Shown: positions 34,869 through 48,310 of the stretch, one piece after another
Layout: each line of letters opens with the position of its first letter
How positions within the stretch are numbered: position 1 is the stretch's first letter
Assembly (NCBI GenBank): GCA_963924555.1
Contig: OZ004586.1
Location: forward strand, 2,108,001 to 2,172,000
DNA length: 64,000 nt
DNA from: Crambe crambe
Lineage: Eukaryota > Porifera > Demospongiae > Poecilosclerida > Crambeidae
Direction of reading: 5' to 3'
Position numbers and translations under genes: made by a program
Notes under the pieces: model-generated
Databases searched by the model: none
Seen by the model: only the letters and a program-made list of their open reading frames with translations
Told to the model about the DNA's origin: nothing

Positions 34869-35934
34869 CTAATAATAATAAAGTGTGTGTGTGTGTCACT
34901 GTATGCCTGAGAGAGAGAGAGAGATCATTCTCTTACCAAGGTCATCAACCCCCCTTGCCAATCTTTTCGCATTTCTGTCTCCAACATGTGCGGACTCCTT
35001 GATGGCTATTGCTGTACACACAAAACAAAACAGATAATACTATGTGACAACACCTCCCTAGCATGCATGTGGAATAATTCCATACTCCCTTCTCTCTATT
35101 GTTTGGGTTATTATATGTGAGATAAACAACTGCTGCTGCGGTTACCAATTCCATATATGGTACAGTTACCATAGAAATTTGCTCATAATATTGTCTTACC
35201 TGATGGCATGATAAATTGGGGCTCTGTGTTACCAGCAAAGCCAACCTTAGTGTAGCTGCAAAGAAAATTTACATAAGGAAAAGAAACGATTGACAAGATG
35301 GGAGGTTAGTATAAGGTTGCTATATAATGGTGAGGACTTGTATATATATATTATAGCGTCAATAGAGGTGATCTTAGAGGACAAGCGGTCACATTAACAG
35401 GTTCCATGTCCTTTGAATGAAAGCACTATTCCATGCCAGCTACACTGTTAAACTCTGCCCATTAAATGTTTCGAACTCATAGTCATGCATCTCATCACTG
35501 GAAAGAAGTGAAATGGAATTGGGAATACACAGTATAGGAATGGGCATTTCACTCCGTCCTCATTTGATTTCCTCTTTGTTTGAAATGTGCCCTCTTAAGG
35601 AGGCTGTCCATATGAGGCACCTAATCTAATAATAAGGCTATTACAGAGGAAACATACTAAATCTCTTCCCATGGCTACACACCCAAGGACATCAGTTCAT
35701 TTCCTGCCTACTCTACCCTGAAAGGATTCAACATCTAAGTTTCTATTACTTATCCACCACCTCTGGTATCATAAGCATGTGCCTCTTACCTTACCAAGTT
35801 ATGACCCCTTGCCACATATCTAAGTGGCTGTCCAGCAAGCCACCCCAGCTAGCTAACTGTGCCTTCCACTTTTCTTTCATCAATACTCACCCAGTTCCAT
35901 TGTCAATGACGCAAGCGGGCATACGTGTAGCCAT
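30445..35934 (-). CDS. ACTR3: Actin-related protein 3, Arp2/3 complex
   Basis: Ten exons, 35934-35891, 35255-35200, 35011-34937, 34770-34517, 34299-34192, 33769-33515, 31462-31307, 31160-31035, 30928-30845 and 30540-30445, give 1254 nt or 417 residues (human 418). Arp3 is the ATP-binding actin-fold subunit that, with Arp2, forms the template for branched actin filaments at the cell cortex. Clear landmarks are [20 protein letters not shown] (P-loop 1), the block [16 protein letters not shown] (phosphate 2), [15 protein letters not shown] (adenosine loop) and [13 protein letters not shown] near the end. No key element is missing. Intron 6 (31463-33514) is long and contains a minisatellite. Introns 3 and 4 carry long complementary TC/GA repeats on either side of exon 4. 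Confidence 0.98.
32938..33255. repeat. Minisatellite in ACTR3 intron 6
   Basis: About twelve degenerate units contain TTCCATACTCATGGGAGTGAC, with unit length varying around 20-45 bp. It is non-coding, although it opens several spurious frames. Confidence 0.85.
33780..33965. repeat. Direct duplication in ACTR3 intron 5
   Basis: Two copies of AATGATTTTCATACCACTG followed by TATGAATCAATAAGA and ACAGGGTTCTCCCC begin at 33793 and 33888, with a period of about 95-100 bp. Confidence 0.85.
34085..34152. repeat. (GTAT)n / (GGAT)n microsatellite
   Basis: GTATGTAT runs, a GTGTGTATATATAT segment and four GGAT units lie in ACTR3 intron 5, about 40 bp from the donor of exon 5. Confidence 0.9.
34453..34511. 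repeat. (CT)n microsatellite next to ACTR3 exon 4 donor
   Basis: About 29 CT units on the plus strand, ending six bases from the exon 4 donor; in the transcript this is (GA)n at the start of intron 4. Confidence 0.96.
34774..34864. repeat. (GA)n microsatellite forming ACTR3 intron 3 polypyrimidine tract
   Basis: About 45 GA units on the plus strand; in the transcript they form an uninterrupted (UC)n tract ending at the UAG acceptor of exon 4. The run is complementary to the (CT)n tract on the other side of the exon. Confidence 0.96.
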
Positions 35935-36200
35935 CCTTGTTTCCCTCTCCTCCTAGCGCTGCTCAAACACGAAGAAACAAGCCGGTCGCCCAACTAGAAA
36001 AACACCACAAAATGGCTGCCGGATCAGGATTTTTGGGCATGCGTGATTGCTTTCATTTCTTCCATATAAGGTCACGTGCATCTCAATGACGTCAGGATTA
36101 AGATGAATTCCCATTCTGATATGCGCACCACTGGAGTTTGGAATCAGACATAGCACGTCAGCCCCTTCCTCATTTTGTTTAAATAGACAGGAAGATCAAT
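35935..36200 (-). promoter_or_regulatory. Likely ACTR3 promoter region
   Basis: Upstream of the start codon lie AAAATGGCTGCC (36010, YY1-like), GGGCATGCGTG (36037, NRF-1-like half site), CACGTG (36073, E-box) and the perfect CRE palindrome TGACGTCA (36087). There is no TATA box. These are consensus matches only. Confidence 0.5.
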
Positions 36201-38846
36201 GGCATGCATGCATGATCTAGCGGTTAATTTTTTCCAGCGATGAATGAAGTCATAATAAGACTAGTAATGTGAAGTATTTGGAATGCCGAGAGAATAGTCT
36301 ACTTTGCTTTGATACGGACTGCAAAACTCATTGAACATAAAAATTTTTTGTTTGCAAGCAGCCTTCCTTCACTGTATGTAACTGAGAGCTATTCAATCCT
36401 TCGAAAAGTGAGTGAAATAGATCTGGTTACCTAGCTACTTGTTAGCTCGTTGAAGTGTGTTTATAGTATTGACTCACTATAAGGTGGTTGCTGGCCTAAC
36501 TAGCTAGCCACCAGTTTTACTGCTGTGCAACTTATTGCAGCAAATGGTAGCTAATTTTATAACATAAGGCAAGGATCTCATAATATCTCCTGTGTAGCTA
36601 GCGAATCCAGCTGGGTTTAGTTAGTGTAACATTTATTTAATAGCTCTAGTATCTTGAGTTAATTCTTTAATAAAACATGCACCTCTGCACAAGATGGCTT
36701 CTCTGAGCTAGCTATGTTGCCATCCACTAACTACCTTAACTCTACAAGTTACAGTGTGCTAGCTAGAGATGGGATGAGAATTTAGCTAGCTTGCTACCTA
36801 CCACATACCACTATTAAAAGCTTATACGCCAGGAAAAAAATTAATGGCAGCTGCAGGCTGTTTTTAGCTTTTGTTTATTTCAGTTTTGTTTGCAACACCA
36901 AATCTGTCTCAGGTAACAGCATGTCTATTTTCTGTCTTAGTACACTAGCCAATGTTCTTATATAAGCTACTAAGAATAATGTACCCATCTTGAAGCATAT
37001 CCCATGTGCTTTTTAGCTACATAATGGGTGGGTGTGATACAATTGTACCGTACTTCTTTGCTAGCCCCACCCTGAGAGTGGTTTTGATAGTGGTGTTTCT
37101 TTAAAATAAACTTGTGGTTTTTGACTGTCATCAAAACCTCCCATAAATGATTGGTACCCTCAAAAAGTGTCCACAGTAAAAATTTTTTCCAATCACAGTT
37201 TTCATCTCATTTGTCACTAAGTAATGCAATTCTCACCATTCTGATACTGAGTCTTTGTAACCCAATACTCTTGAATCATCTAACAAATTGGGGGTGAGTT
37301 GTACCAAGAGGTCAGCTCTGTCACATGACCAAAAATAAGTATTTGGTGTTGCACTAAACCCTTGAGCTTGCTGACAAAAAAAAAGATTTTTTTTTTCTTA
37401 TGTGCTGTGCAAAAAGTGTTGTATACATATGAATAAAAGATGAATAAAGTGACAAATGGACAATTTCTGAATCCAGGATGCTCTGATGATGTTGGACTTC
37501 GAGAGATGTTTGTTTGTTTAAGTGGAAGTGTTACCTTCAAAGACGAGCATCTTACATCCTCTCAATACAATATAAGCAAACACACAATTTGCCATGCACA
37601 ACAAACATCAATCCTTGCCCTGCAATTCTAGAAGCAAATTCCCAATTATACTTGAAACAATAAAATTAAGACTTCAGTCTCAGTCTGGCATTTTCCATGT
37701 TGTCTTATTTGTGCCTAAATCACAGTGGGACACTTATGTGGGCCTAATGAACCAGAGTGCTTCCTGCAAAAAAGAAGTTGTATGTATTGTATCTATGTAA
37801 ATATGTATACTTGGATCTGTAGACAGGTGGTCTGGTCACTTAACCAAGTCTCACTGTGCGGCAATTAGCGTGCATTACTTGGGAAGTAGCAAGACAATGG
37901 GGACCACTCCAAACGAAATAAATCAATCAGTAGAGACAAGGCTCCATTTACACATGAGGATTGCTTGAGTTAGTTGGTTAGACAAAAAAAGAGCTATTTT
38001 GTGACGAAAAATGGGCATATTCATGGTTTTCTTGCTGACCTCACCCACTGGTTTTCCCAGCCATGCCCACATGATCCACCCACTCTTTCCTGGTGACACC
38101 CACTGGCCTGAAATGCAATCATAATTGCACCTTGGTTTGCACTTACCACAACTGCTGACTGAACTACCAGAAGAGTAAATCTCAGTTTCATCATTACAGC
38201 TTACTAGTTTGTACACAGGGAATTCATAGTAGAAGATGACTAGAATTTTATAAAATTTCTAGATTTGTGGCTATAATAGTGGATATTTTGGGATCAGCCG
38301 TTATTTTCCTTAATATAGAGGTTTCAGTCTCAGCTCAGAGGAAGTTCCACTGTATGAGAAAAACTTCCTGATTATAAAATGGATGATTGTTGAAGGACAA
38401 GAAAGTATGTTTTTTTAGTTCATTGAAAGATAAAATTTCTTGTAGAAGTTGAAAGATCATGCATGTAGTGTTAACATAACTTCACAATGAGTCATGTTCC
38501 TGCGTGCCTTTTATGCTGGAGTCTGTTATTGTTTTTGTTTGGAAAGTGGTCAAACTTCACCAGCTGTTAACAGCGATATCCTCCTTGTCCCTGTACATAA
38601 TCTTGAACGGCTTCTATCACTTTCTCCCTAATTTCATTTGAAGTCCTCCTATGAGTAGTGTCTTTTTACAGGCTTCTCTTTGGGATTTTTTTTCCTTTAC
38701 CATCTCTTCCTCCTTTTGAAAGAGAGCTTATGGTCTTGTGTGTACTGCCACGTTAGCAGCTTTTGGGATAACTTATCTGAACTCGTTTACGACTGTTGAC
38801 ACCTCTGATCTGGTCCTGGCCAAGACTTTTTAAAGATTACCTAACT

Positions 38847-39480
38847 TCTTCAAGGGTTCAAAATCCATAGCATATTGAATGGAAAACAAAAAAAAAACAA
38901 CACCTTTTTCTTAGGCTAACATTGATCCAAAATTCTAAGTTCTCCTGTCACTTTTACTGAACAGTTGCTTCTGTTGGTCAATAGCACGATTTGAATGTAT
39001 TACTTGCTAGGCTAGTGTGTTACTAACAATGTCTTCCAATCCATAATGGTAATAGCCAAACTTCCTTCCTCTTAAGAAAGACTTGTAATTCTAATGAAGG
39101 AACACAATTTAGGAGTGCCCAAGTAAGCCCATTTACACATGTAGACTGACCATTAACAGACTGAAATTTCTTCAAGGGTTCAAAATATCATAGCTATATA
39201 TTGAATGGAAAACAATTCTTAGGCTAACATTGATCCAAAATTCTAAGTTCTCCTGTCGATTTTACTGAATAGTTGGTGTTGGTCAATAGCACGATTTGAA
39301 TGTGTTACTTCCTAGGTAACAATGTCCTCCAATCCATATGGTAATACTAGCCAAACTCCCTTCCTCTTAAGAAAGGCTTGTAATTCACATGTTAGTAATG
39401 AAGGAACACAATTTCGGAGTGCCCAAGTAAGCCCATTTACACATTTAGACTGACCATTAACAGACCATTAAAAAGCTAAC
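38847..39480. repeat. Tandem duplication, period about 322 bp
   Basis: TTCTTCAAGGGTTCAAAAT begins units near 38846 and 39170. Both continue with CTTAGGCTAACATTGATCC and end in GTGCCCAAGTAAGCCCATTT. It is non-coding. Confidence 0.9.
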
Positions 39481-39625
39481 TATTCCTACTTCACTCCCTT
39501 TTATATCTCATCCTGGCCCGTCATGGGAGTGAAGTTAGGAATAGTGTAATATTGGTGTGGTTCTTGGGTATGGATAAGGGGTTACTTGACTCTCTCTTGT
39601 TGCTGAACTTTTTTGAACCGTGCAC
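39473..39625 (+). mobile_element. Hairpin-bearing dispersed element, copy 1
   Basis: ACTATTCCTACTTCACTCCC and GGGAGTGAAGTTAGGAATAG form arms around a 26-nt core, followed by CTCTCTTGTTGCTGAAC. The same block occurs in reverse at 51838-51972. It is non-coding. Confidence 0.8.
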
Positions 39626-42554
39626 ATTAGCCATGCCTTTTTAATTTAGAATGAATATTTTTTCCTTTACTTGTTCGTGAAAATGTGGTGCATGTATCTA
39701 GAATAATAATACAGATCTGGCCATATTGGAAAATGACATGCTATTTTTGAACATGTCGAGTTAAAGGTAAAGGATTATAGTGCAGTCAATTTTGAGTAGT
39801 GTGGTATAAGAATTATAGCATTCGAATGAACCTTTCGTTGATGATGGTGAAAACGGCGATTTTAGAAGTGGCTGTAAAATGATACTGCTTTGTCTTCTGC
39901 TCTTCATACTTGAGTCCTAGCACATTGAAGGTGCTCTGTCTTCAAATTAGGAGTTGCTGACTGTAGGAGAGAAGTTACGAAAGAAAATGTTAAGTATTAG
40001 TCCAATGGTGGGCAATCTGTGCCATCCCTACTTAGAAGGTACTCTCTGACTTCTTAGCTTCAATCAACTGTTGCTATGTCCCTTCTTTTGATGCCAAGAG
40101 GGAAGTAAAGATCATACAAAAACAGTGTTTTAGCTGGAAAAGAAGCTAAGAGTGTGGGCGTGTTTATTGGCCAAGTCCCCACCAAGAGGGACTTAAAGCT
40201 CATACAAAGAGCTTTCCAATGGCATAGTGTTTTAAAGCTGAGAGAGTGGGGGTGTTTGGCCAAGTCCCCTAGCAACAACTAGTGAATATTCATATCTTCC
40301 GAATAAGTGAGCTTTGAGCCTGTAGAAATTGGAGAGTTGCCATCACCACCTTGTTCCGTTTCAACTCTCTGTTGGTTGGGACCAAAAAAAGAAACATTCA
40401 AAGGAGAAGCGGATTAATCACCTGAACTTAGGACTCTAGTTACTTCCTTTTAAACTTCCTATGCTAATAGAGCTAAAAATAAAATTTACATGTATGCACA
40501 TGTAAAATGCATGTGTAAAAGGCATGTACTATCGTACATATAACATGCATGTATATATTTACACATAACATGCATATGTATTGTGCATGTAATATGTATA
40601 TTATACATGTAAAACATGCATTGTACATGTAACATACATGTATGTATTATGCATACATGCATGTTATTATGCAGGCATAATTATGAGCGTCTAGTTTGTG
40701 CTACACGATGAACTCAGTTCTGTTGTTGACACTGACCTATCCGGTCGGCTCCCACCCGACATTCCCTGCACTCTATGCATTCCTCCCTCACCGCTATACC
40801 TACTAGCAGTCTTTGAGACCTTGTTGATACCTCATTCTTCCTTCATTCCAGCTAGCAAAATTAGAAACATTATAAAGGTATCCAAGAAAAAAGACAACAA
40901 ACTTCTGTAATACTTAAAACACTGAAATATGGGTATTTCCTCAAAGTGGTCAAACTCTATGATAGCCAGTGTTTGTCTAACAGTGACTGGGATCTTTCCT
41001 TTTCTCTTCTCAAATTGTGTCAATCTAGAAGGGGAAAAAAGTACCAACTCAATTGGATGTATTCTCTCTCAAGGAGTAATGACTGCAACATGTTTCTATA
41101 GCGTAATCCACTGATATCACAGGGTTGCTACTTCATATCATAGTAGGGATGAGTAGATGCATTAATTTTGTCAGTGAAGAAATTTCTCCATGATAGAATG
41201 ATACATTGTTTTAATTGAAAGAACCAAGTGATCGTAATTAGCTAAAGAAAGGGAGTGATTATTTCTACCCTGTGACTACAGTACCTCTTTATGTTCACAC
41301 TCCATTGATTGGCTTTGAGGCATAGTGGTCGCTATGGGATGGAGTTATTTCTGGTGTGAGCCTGGTATTCAAGACTAATAATATGACAAAATGGTGCACT
41401 TATTCGAGGTTTGAGATGCATACAACTCATTGTTTTGTCGTCATCCATCCAGTGCAGTGTCCAATCAATAAACTTGTATTTCCTTTTGCCACTTCAAGGA
41501 AATAGCTAACCATGAAGGTGCAGCATAATTCCAATGCTCTTCAATCTATCATTGAAAATATGTGTACAGTGTTTTCCCCCAGTATACTAAATGCAGGGCG
41601 GGCCACCCTGTTTGGATATAGAACTTTGAAGAAAGTGGGCTGGGTCTATGGCAGTAATTGAATTATATTCTCATGAATAATACTTAAGGACCCTGTTTGA
41701 AAGTACAGCTAGGGGAGACTCTGGTGTATCTGTGCACTGATCGGTGCAGAATATTGTCACTAGTCGCTGTTCCAATGCTAATCATTGAAATATAATGTTT
41801 CGTACTACCTACCCCAATGGGGCATCCGTCCTTCAGAGAGTGTGCACTGGTCTTCATGTGATCATTAAACTCTGCCAATGTCAGGTCCAAGGGTTACTTG
41901 AGGTTAACTGGTGATCAATGTACTGAAAATAGATAGATGGGTGGGTGGTCCATGATCCACTGTACTCCAAATTTCGTCTAGTTGGAAGATTAAAGGGACG
42001 AGAAGGTTTACGCAGCTTATAAGGTTCACTGTTACCCCTTAAAGCTATCGAGCGATCACTTACCTTTTCCCAACAAAGTGTCACTGTTTCGAAGTAGGTC
42101 AATCATGTTCAATAAAATTATAAACACAAATTATTGGTACATAACATAACTAGAAAGAGATGAGTGGGTTCAATTGATGTTGTTACAACATCTCAGTTAC
42201 TCCATACACTGTACATGGACATGCATGTCTAGGAAATGTAATGTGTCGCCTTAGTTACGTGTTCACTATAATTGATTAACTTTTCCTTGTTACATGATGT
42301 TATATAACATTAGCTCTTTTGATCACCTACAAGTGAGTATTTTACCAATGTATTAATTATCTAACAATGTGTCAATAAAGAGATCAATAGGGCATGGTGC
42401 CCCGATTTTAAAGAGCTATTTGCTCTTTGATCTGCAGGAACAGATGATAAAACAGTTATTTTGTACAAATGAAGCAAGTTCGAATATCAACTTATCTTAT
42501 TGTTAGTACTCTCAGCTAGCATATGCTATATAAAACTCCTCCTTAAAAATTAAA

Positions 42555-42665
42555 TTCTTTTCATGTCCGACGTTTCGGCTGGTGCTCAGGCCTTCCTCAG
42601 TTTTGTGATTGTATCCCCTGAGGAAGGCATGAGCACCAGGCCAAAACATCGGATGTGAAAAGAAT
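42555..42665. repeat. Large palindrome of retroelement-type motif
   Basis: TTTTCATGTCCGACGTTTCG, then TGCTCAGGCCTTCCTCAG on the left, is matched on the right by CTGAGGAAGGCATGAGCA and AAACATCGGATGTGAAAAG. The arms of about 45 bp are separated by about 17 bp. Confidence 0.88.
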
Positions 42666-43019
42666 TTTTTAAAGCTAATATCTAGAGAAGTTGTACACAA
42701 TAAAAAAACTTACCACATATCTCTCAACTGAAGCAGCAATATATCATATAAAGCATTCACATACAACTCACTTGAACAATCACATGCAATTGACTCTGTT
42801 GCTAATAGGTGTGTAGCATTTTCCTTTGTGTGATATCAGTGTCCATGGTGATGAAAGTGAGTGTGTGGGTGGAATTCTGCATTCCAGAAGTGCAAAGAAA
42901 TCTCATCTTTGTTGCAACGTTGGTTGTTAGAAATCCAATATGATTGATCATAGGCCAGACATCCTGTACCCCCAAGATAATGAATTGGTCGGCCATTTTT
43001 TGTTTAAAAAAAATCAGCA

Positions 43020-43136
43020 TTCAACGAAGTCTTTGGTCATAGGCCAGACATTCAGTTCTTGAAATTGGCCTGCTTTTTCGGAGAATTGACATTTAGCATC
43101 TGGAAATAGGAACTCCATGATGGTTCTGAAAAAGAT
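43020..43136 (-). other. Exon-like open segment
   Basis: On the minus strand, after a good acceptor (TATCTTTTTCAG), a frame encodes MEFLFPDAKCQFSEKAGQF and ends in a stop at about 43014. Composition is protein-like but there is no recognisable domain and no partner exon was found. Confidence 0.2.
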
Positions 43137-43540
43137 AGTCGTCATTGTGCTGGAATTTGGTTGTAGCAACCAGCAGCTGCAATAGCATGATTTGATTTCT
43201 AGCCACCTTTGAAAATTGTAATAATTATTGGAAGGATTCCTAAGAAAAGAAGTGAGTGAGTGGTAGGTAGTAAAACTCACCTTGGGACCCTAAATATGTT
43301 TCCTTCCTGATCAAAGATCTGGTGTTACATAATGTAGTGAATATTGGGGAAAGAAGTGCGTGGTAGTAGACTCAGAACTTAGACAGGATCAAAGCTCTGG
43401 TGATACATGTATGCATAACACACAGTGTAGTCAATATTGCAATGGGTGCATTAATAAGCGAATTGGGACAAAATGTGGGTGGTGTGTAGTAAAACTCGAA
43501 GAAAAAAAGTATTTTCCACCAGTGACTAAAACGTAGTGCT

Positions 43541-45070
43541 CAAGAAGTTCCTTCCTGAGCTATAGACACAGTGTAGGACTATTTTGGGTGCACTTACATT
43601 ACTAATCAGGACAAATGTGTTCGTCCTTTTCTATTCTATGAAACTGCCACTAATTTCTTCAAAACTGGTACATCTAAAAATGTGGAACCGTTTGGTAGAA
43701 GAATGTGTATAGCAGTAGTCAAGTCAAAGGGGAATACAGTCTTTTCAAAGGCACATTGAAGCTATCCTCCATGTCCTCCATGGAATAGAGAGTTATTCAA
43801 AGCAAATCTTTGATCTAATTTTGTTTTTTTAAAAGTGGAATACAAGTGTTAGGGAATCCAAATGAAAGCATGTGTGACAGTCGAGGGTAGAAATCAAACT
43901 TTATTCACGTTTTAGTCAAAGTTTACTTTTGTCATGACTGATGCTCTACAATAAAAATTTCTGCTTTTCGAACTTTTTTTTTCAAAAGTAGAAAGTGTGA
44001 ATAAAGTTTGATTTCTACCCTCGACTGTCACATGTATTAAGAGACCACTTCTCTTTAAAATAAAGACCATTTTGATTTTTTCTTCTATTAGTGTAACAAG
44101 GTTTCCAACTGTGAGAGTCTTGCTACTATTTTCTGAATTATAGTGGTCACTCACCATCATGTATTTGGAATGGGAAATTAAACGTCTTACATCAGATAAA
44201 GTGAATGGGTCGGACTTGTTTTGGAGATCTGTAGTCTAAGCGAATTCTTAACCACTGCCATATTCTATTACCATGTTGATCTCCCGTGATACACATGTTC
44301 CAGGCAAGTTTACGAGTTCTTCAAGGGTTCCAGAAAAGGCCAGCGTCTTCTTCTTCTTCTTCTTCTTCTTCTTCTTCTTCTTCTTCTTCTTCTTTATTTC
44401 TAAGAGGGAAATTTGATCAAGTGATCAAGAAGTTCCTTCCTGAGCTATACACAGCATAATCTGGACAAATGTGTTTGTCCTTTTCTATTCTATGAAACTG
44501 CCACTAATTTCTTCAAAAAAACTGCCACTAATTTCTTCAAAACTGGTACATCTAAAAATGTGGAACCGTTTGGTAGAAGAATGTGTGAAGCAGTAGTCAA
44601 GTCAAAGGGGAATACAGTCTTTTCAAAGGCATATTGAAGCTGTCCTCAGAGTTATTCAAAGCAAATCTTTGATCTAATAATTGTTTTTTAAAGTGGAATA
44701 CAAGTCCAAATGAATGCAGTAAAAACTTGTATTAATTAAGAGACCACCCTATTAAGAGACCACTTCTCTTTAAAAATAAAGACCATTTTGATTTTTTCTT
44801 TTATTAGTGTAACAAGATTTCCAACTGCTACTATTTTAGTGGTCACTCACCATCATGTATTTGGAATGGGAAATTAAACGTCTTAGCTACATCAGATAAA
44901 GTGAATGGGTCGGACTTGTTTTGGAGATCTGTAGTCTAAGCGAATTCTTAATCACTGTCATATTCTATTACCATGTTGATCTCCCGTGATACACATGTTA
45001 CAGGCAAGTTTACGAGTTCTTCAAGGGTTCCAGAAAAGGCCAGCGTCTTCTTCTTCTTCTTCTTCTTCTT

Positions 45071-45101
<31 letters not shown>

Positions 45102-45115
45102 AGAGGGAAATTTGA
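43541..45115. repeat. Segmental tandem duplication ending in CTT microsatellites
   Basis: Units 43541-44410 and 44427-45115 share AAGAAGTTCCTTCCTGAGCT, TGGAACCGTTTGGTAGAAG and GTCGGACTTGTTTTGGAG. Each closes with a (CTT)n run (44346-44393 and 45048-45100). A partial third copy lies at 51163-51325. No coding potential was found. Confidence 0.92.
43872..44033. mobile_element. MITE with 36-bp perfect terminal inverted repeats
   Basis: TGTGACAGTCGAGGGTAGAA, continuing to TTATTCAC at 43908, is repeated in reverse at 43997-44032 (GTGAATAAAG to CTGTCACA). The second unit of the surrounding duplication lacks it, showing the pre-insertion site. It is about 160 bp and non-autonomous. Confidence 0.92.
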
Positions 45116-48100
45116 AATTACATTGATGAACTTTTGCTATGACTGAGGGTTTTTCAGGTGGTTTGGATATTGGCTGACTGCTGAAGTTTTTAATTTTGTT
45201 TTGGGTGGAAATCACTTCCCTTTTGTATCCGTCACCACAACCATCTATATGCCAAAAAAAACAAAACAACTTACTTCCTCACTCGCTCACTGTCAAAATG
45301 TTGCAGATTGTGGTATCTGGTTTTGATTCCAGACTTGAGGTTAGCTTTGACCATTCCTGACATCAAAACGTTCCCCCATAGATTTCCAAACTTTTTTAGT
45401 TTACTTGTAATGGGTCACCTTGGAAAAGTATGGTTTGTGTCACATGGGTAACCCAATATCCTTACCTCGGGGCAGTCATCCAGTAAAGTTAGCTGTGAAA
45501 GTCCAAATATCTGAAGTGTATCCTTTCAGCTTGGGAGGTTATAGTTCCTGGCCACCAAGGGATGGCTAATTACCCCATGGCAACCTGGGAAGGGTGTATC
45601 CGTTTCATGTGGGCTAAAATTAAAGATATGTGTCATGATGCTGAAAAGGGGTCGAAAATATCAAATGGATCCTATGGCAACTGCCCCCTATATGCAATAT
45701 TATGCTGGCATAATATTACATAGTGGTCCCTCTGATAAAGGACTCTCTGAGAAGACGACACAACAACCTGAGTCTCTAACCTTCAAAATCCCTTTCCCAT
45801 AGTACATTGTCCAAAGAAGGCCTTTGAAATGCTGTCAGCGTATATAGCATTTCCACATGGTCTTTCAAATTCATAAATACATGTTTTTATGAATTTAAGA
45901 AATAATCAGTGAGATTGATTTCTTCACAGGTTTTGAATTTTAATTATCCTGTATGTGATGGTGATTGACTGATTGTACACACATATACATGTGCTGTCAG
46001 AGTGTGATATGCCCCTTGTTAATAATTACACAGAGTTGTTGGTGTAAATCAACCTTTTGATGAGCATGGGGAAAAGTACCAAAATAAACCTGTTAGATAA
46101 TGTCTTGTCTTTTGTGTTGCTAAAAGCCAAGTTTGTAGCCAGGCCATGATTCTTAAAAGCCTTGAACATCTGTACATGGTCACATGTATATGCTAATTCA
46201 TCAGAGTGCTCTCTAATTGGAATAACTGGGCCTGCAAGATACATAGGGGGAGTAATTTTTTTCTCATAAGATGCTTCAATATTGTACATTTTTTGTGGTG
46301 TTTAAGTACATAATGGTTTTAATTGCATATAGCTCAGAGTGCCTGGCTAATCTAATATTTGTAACAAACTTTGAACCCTGTTAAGTACTCTACATGAAGC
46401 ACTACAAAAAATAATTTTCCATGGTTTCACTAACTACCAGAATATGTATAAGTTAGGACGTGTGCCTCTCTAATCAGGACACTTTGGTCCAACAGTTGTC
46501 CACATTCAGAAGTTTTCACACATGCACCTGAAATAAGGACGCCCTCTAATGATCAGGACACTTTCTTTTCAAATCCTGTGCGGCCCAATTAACAGCCATA
46601 CACGTCAATTAAGAACTTTCACTGTTAGTAGATGTGTGTATTTAACTCCCTTGAAGTAATGATCTGTATTTATAATAAGACACTTTTTGACTGCATGTAA
46701 CCATCATGCTAAAAGTCTATTTCCGTTCACTTGCTCCCTTGTAACTTTCTCAATTCTTAATTAACAAGTTTCGCTCACTGAGTAGTCAATCCAGCTCTCT
46801 GCTGGTGTTTTAAATGTGAAATTTGGTCAATACAGATAGACTTGGGCAATACTTTTATAGCTAATATCTTGGGGCAGATTGAGAGCATTTTGTGATCTCT
46901 AATTCTGAACATTCTGATCAGAGTGTCTATTTCCACACAATACATTCATTCCCACGGCGATGAGCAGGAAATACTGGCTGCTTAGTCACCACATACACCC
47001 AACACACGTACTGCTTGTCCAAGACCAAATAGCATACTTTACAGCTGATCTGATCTTAGAGGCAAGGCATGAGCGCTTATTAACTGGGGAATTTCGGCAG
47101 CAGACAGTGCCCAAAACATAATTCTGGCTATTAGCCTCAAGGTGTGAAGGCTGAGTGAGATGAAAGCTGTTTTTGTGTAAGTTGATATGCTGAGTAACAG
47201 CTGGTATAAATTGTAAAGAAGAGAAATATTGGCACTGGCACTCATAGTGAAGCTAACTTGCATTTCCTGTCTGTCTGGGAAGACTTGTGCATGAGAGAGT
47301 GCATGGTTTTTGATCTAAATGAGCAGGCTGTGACCTATTATCTTGTATAGCTGTGTTTACCAATCTACTTCTTAATATGGTCATGTACTTCAGGACGAGG
47401 AAGAAGTAGATTTCTGGAGTGAATTAAGTACACATCTGTGTAGGTATGTATGTTGCTCAACGTGGACACACTTTTAGGAGCAGAAGACAAAGTGTCCTGA
47501 TCAGAGAGGTGTCCCTATTTCAGTGTCCTGATCAGAAAGGTGTCCTTATTTCAGTGTCCTGATCAGAAAGGTGTCTTTATTTCAGTGTCCTGATTAGAGA
47601 GGTGTCCTTATTTCAGTGTCCTGATCAGAGAGGTGTCCTTATTTCAGTGTCCTGATCAGAGAGGTGTCCTTATTTCAGTGTCCTGATCAGAGAGGTGTCC
47701 TTATTTCAGTGTCCTTATTACACTCTCTAGTACCTTAAGGGTGAAGTAATTTATTGCAGAGGGACCGCAAACTCTATTGGGCATTTTCAGGGAGTCCATA
47801 TTATGGATTCCCCTCTGGACCTTAATACTGTGTCCTGATCACAGCTAGTAGTGTCCTGATCATGTCCTATGATGATATCTATGAGAGTCAAGTAAAACAG
47901 ATGGCTATTGCTGAGTGTGCATCAGACACTTCCAGAATTTGCACTGATAAGAGATTGCTGAATCAGCACACTAACACATACCAACAGTATGCCACATGAA
48001 GGGACAGGAATATCCCCTAGTTCCCAGCCCTAGCACTTTAAGGAGAACAGATTATGATCTTCAGCCAGAGTGTGAGTGTGTAGGGCCATGCATGGCACCA

Positions 48101-48276
48101 CAATAGTCCTTTCATACCAGCTCCCAGGAGAGTTGGTATTGTAGTTACCTTAGAGACTACTACAATCATCTGGTCACACTACAAGCAGCCATAGAGCCTC
48201 ATTCTGACTGGCTCCATCCAGAAAGTCCCTGACCATATAAACATTCTGATTTCAGTGTGTGCTTTTCATTATCTTT

Positions 48277-48310
<34 letters not shown>

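Larger units (their letters stand above)
36200..42500. other. Long gene-poor region
   Basis: No gene could be supported. Two overlapping frames at 37440-37800 (plus, different phases) have some protein-like character but are broken by stops and could be an old pseudogene. The rest is AT-rich, with a tandem duplication at 38847-39490, a local duplication at 40080-40275 and a CATG-rich low-complexity stretch at 40490-40680. Confidence 0.5.
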
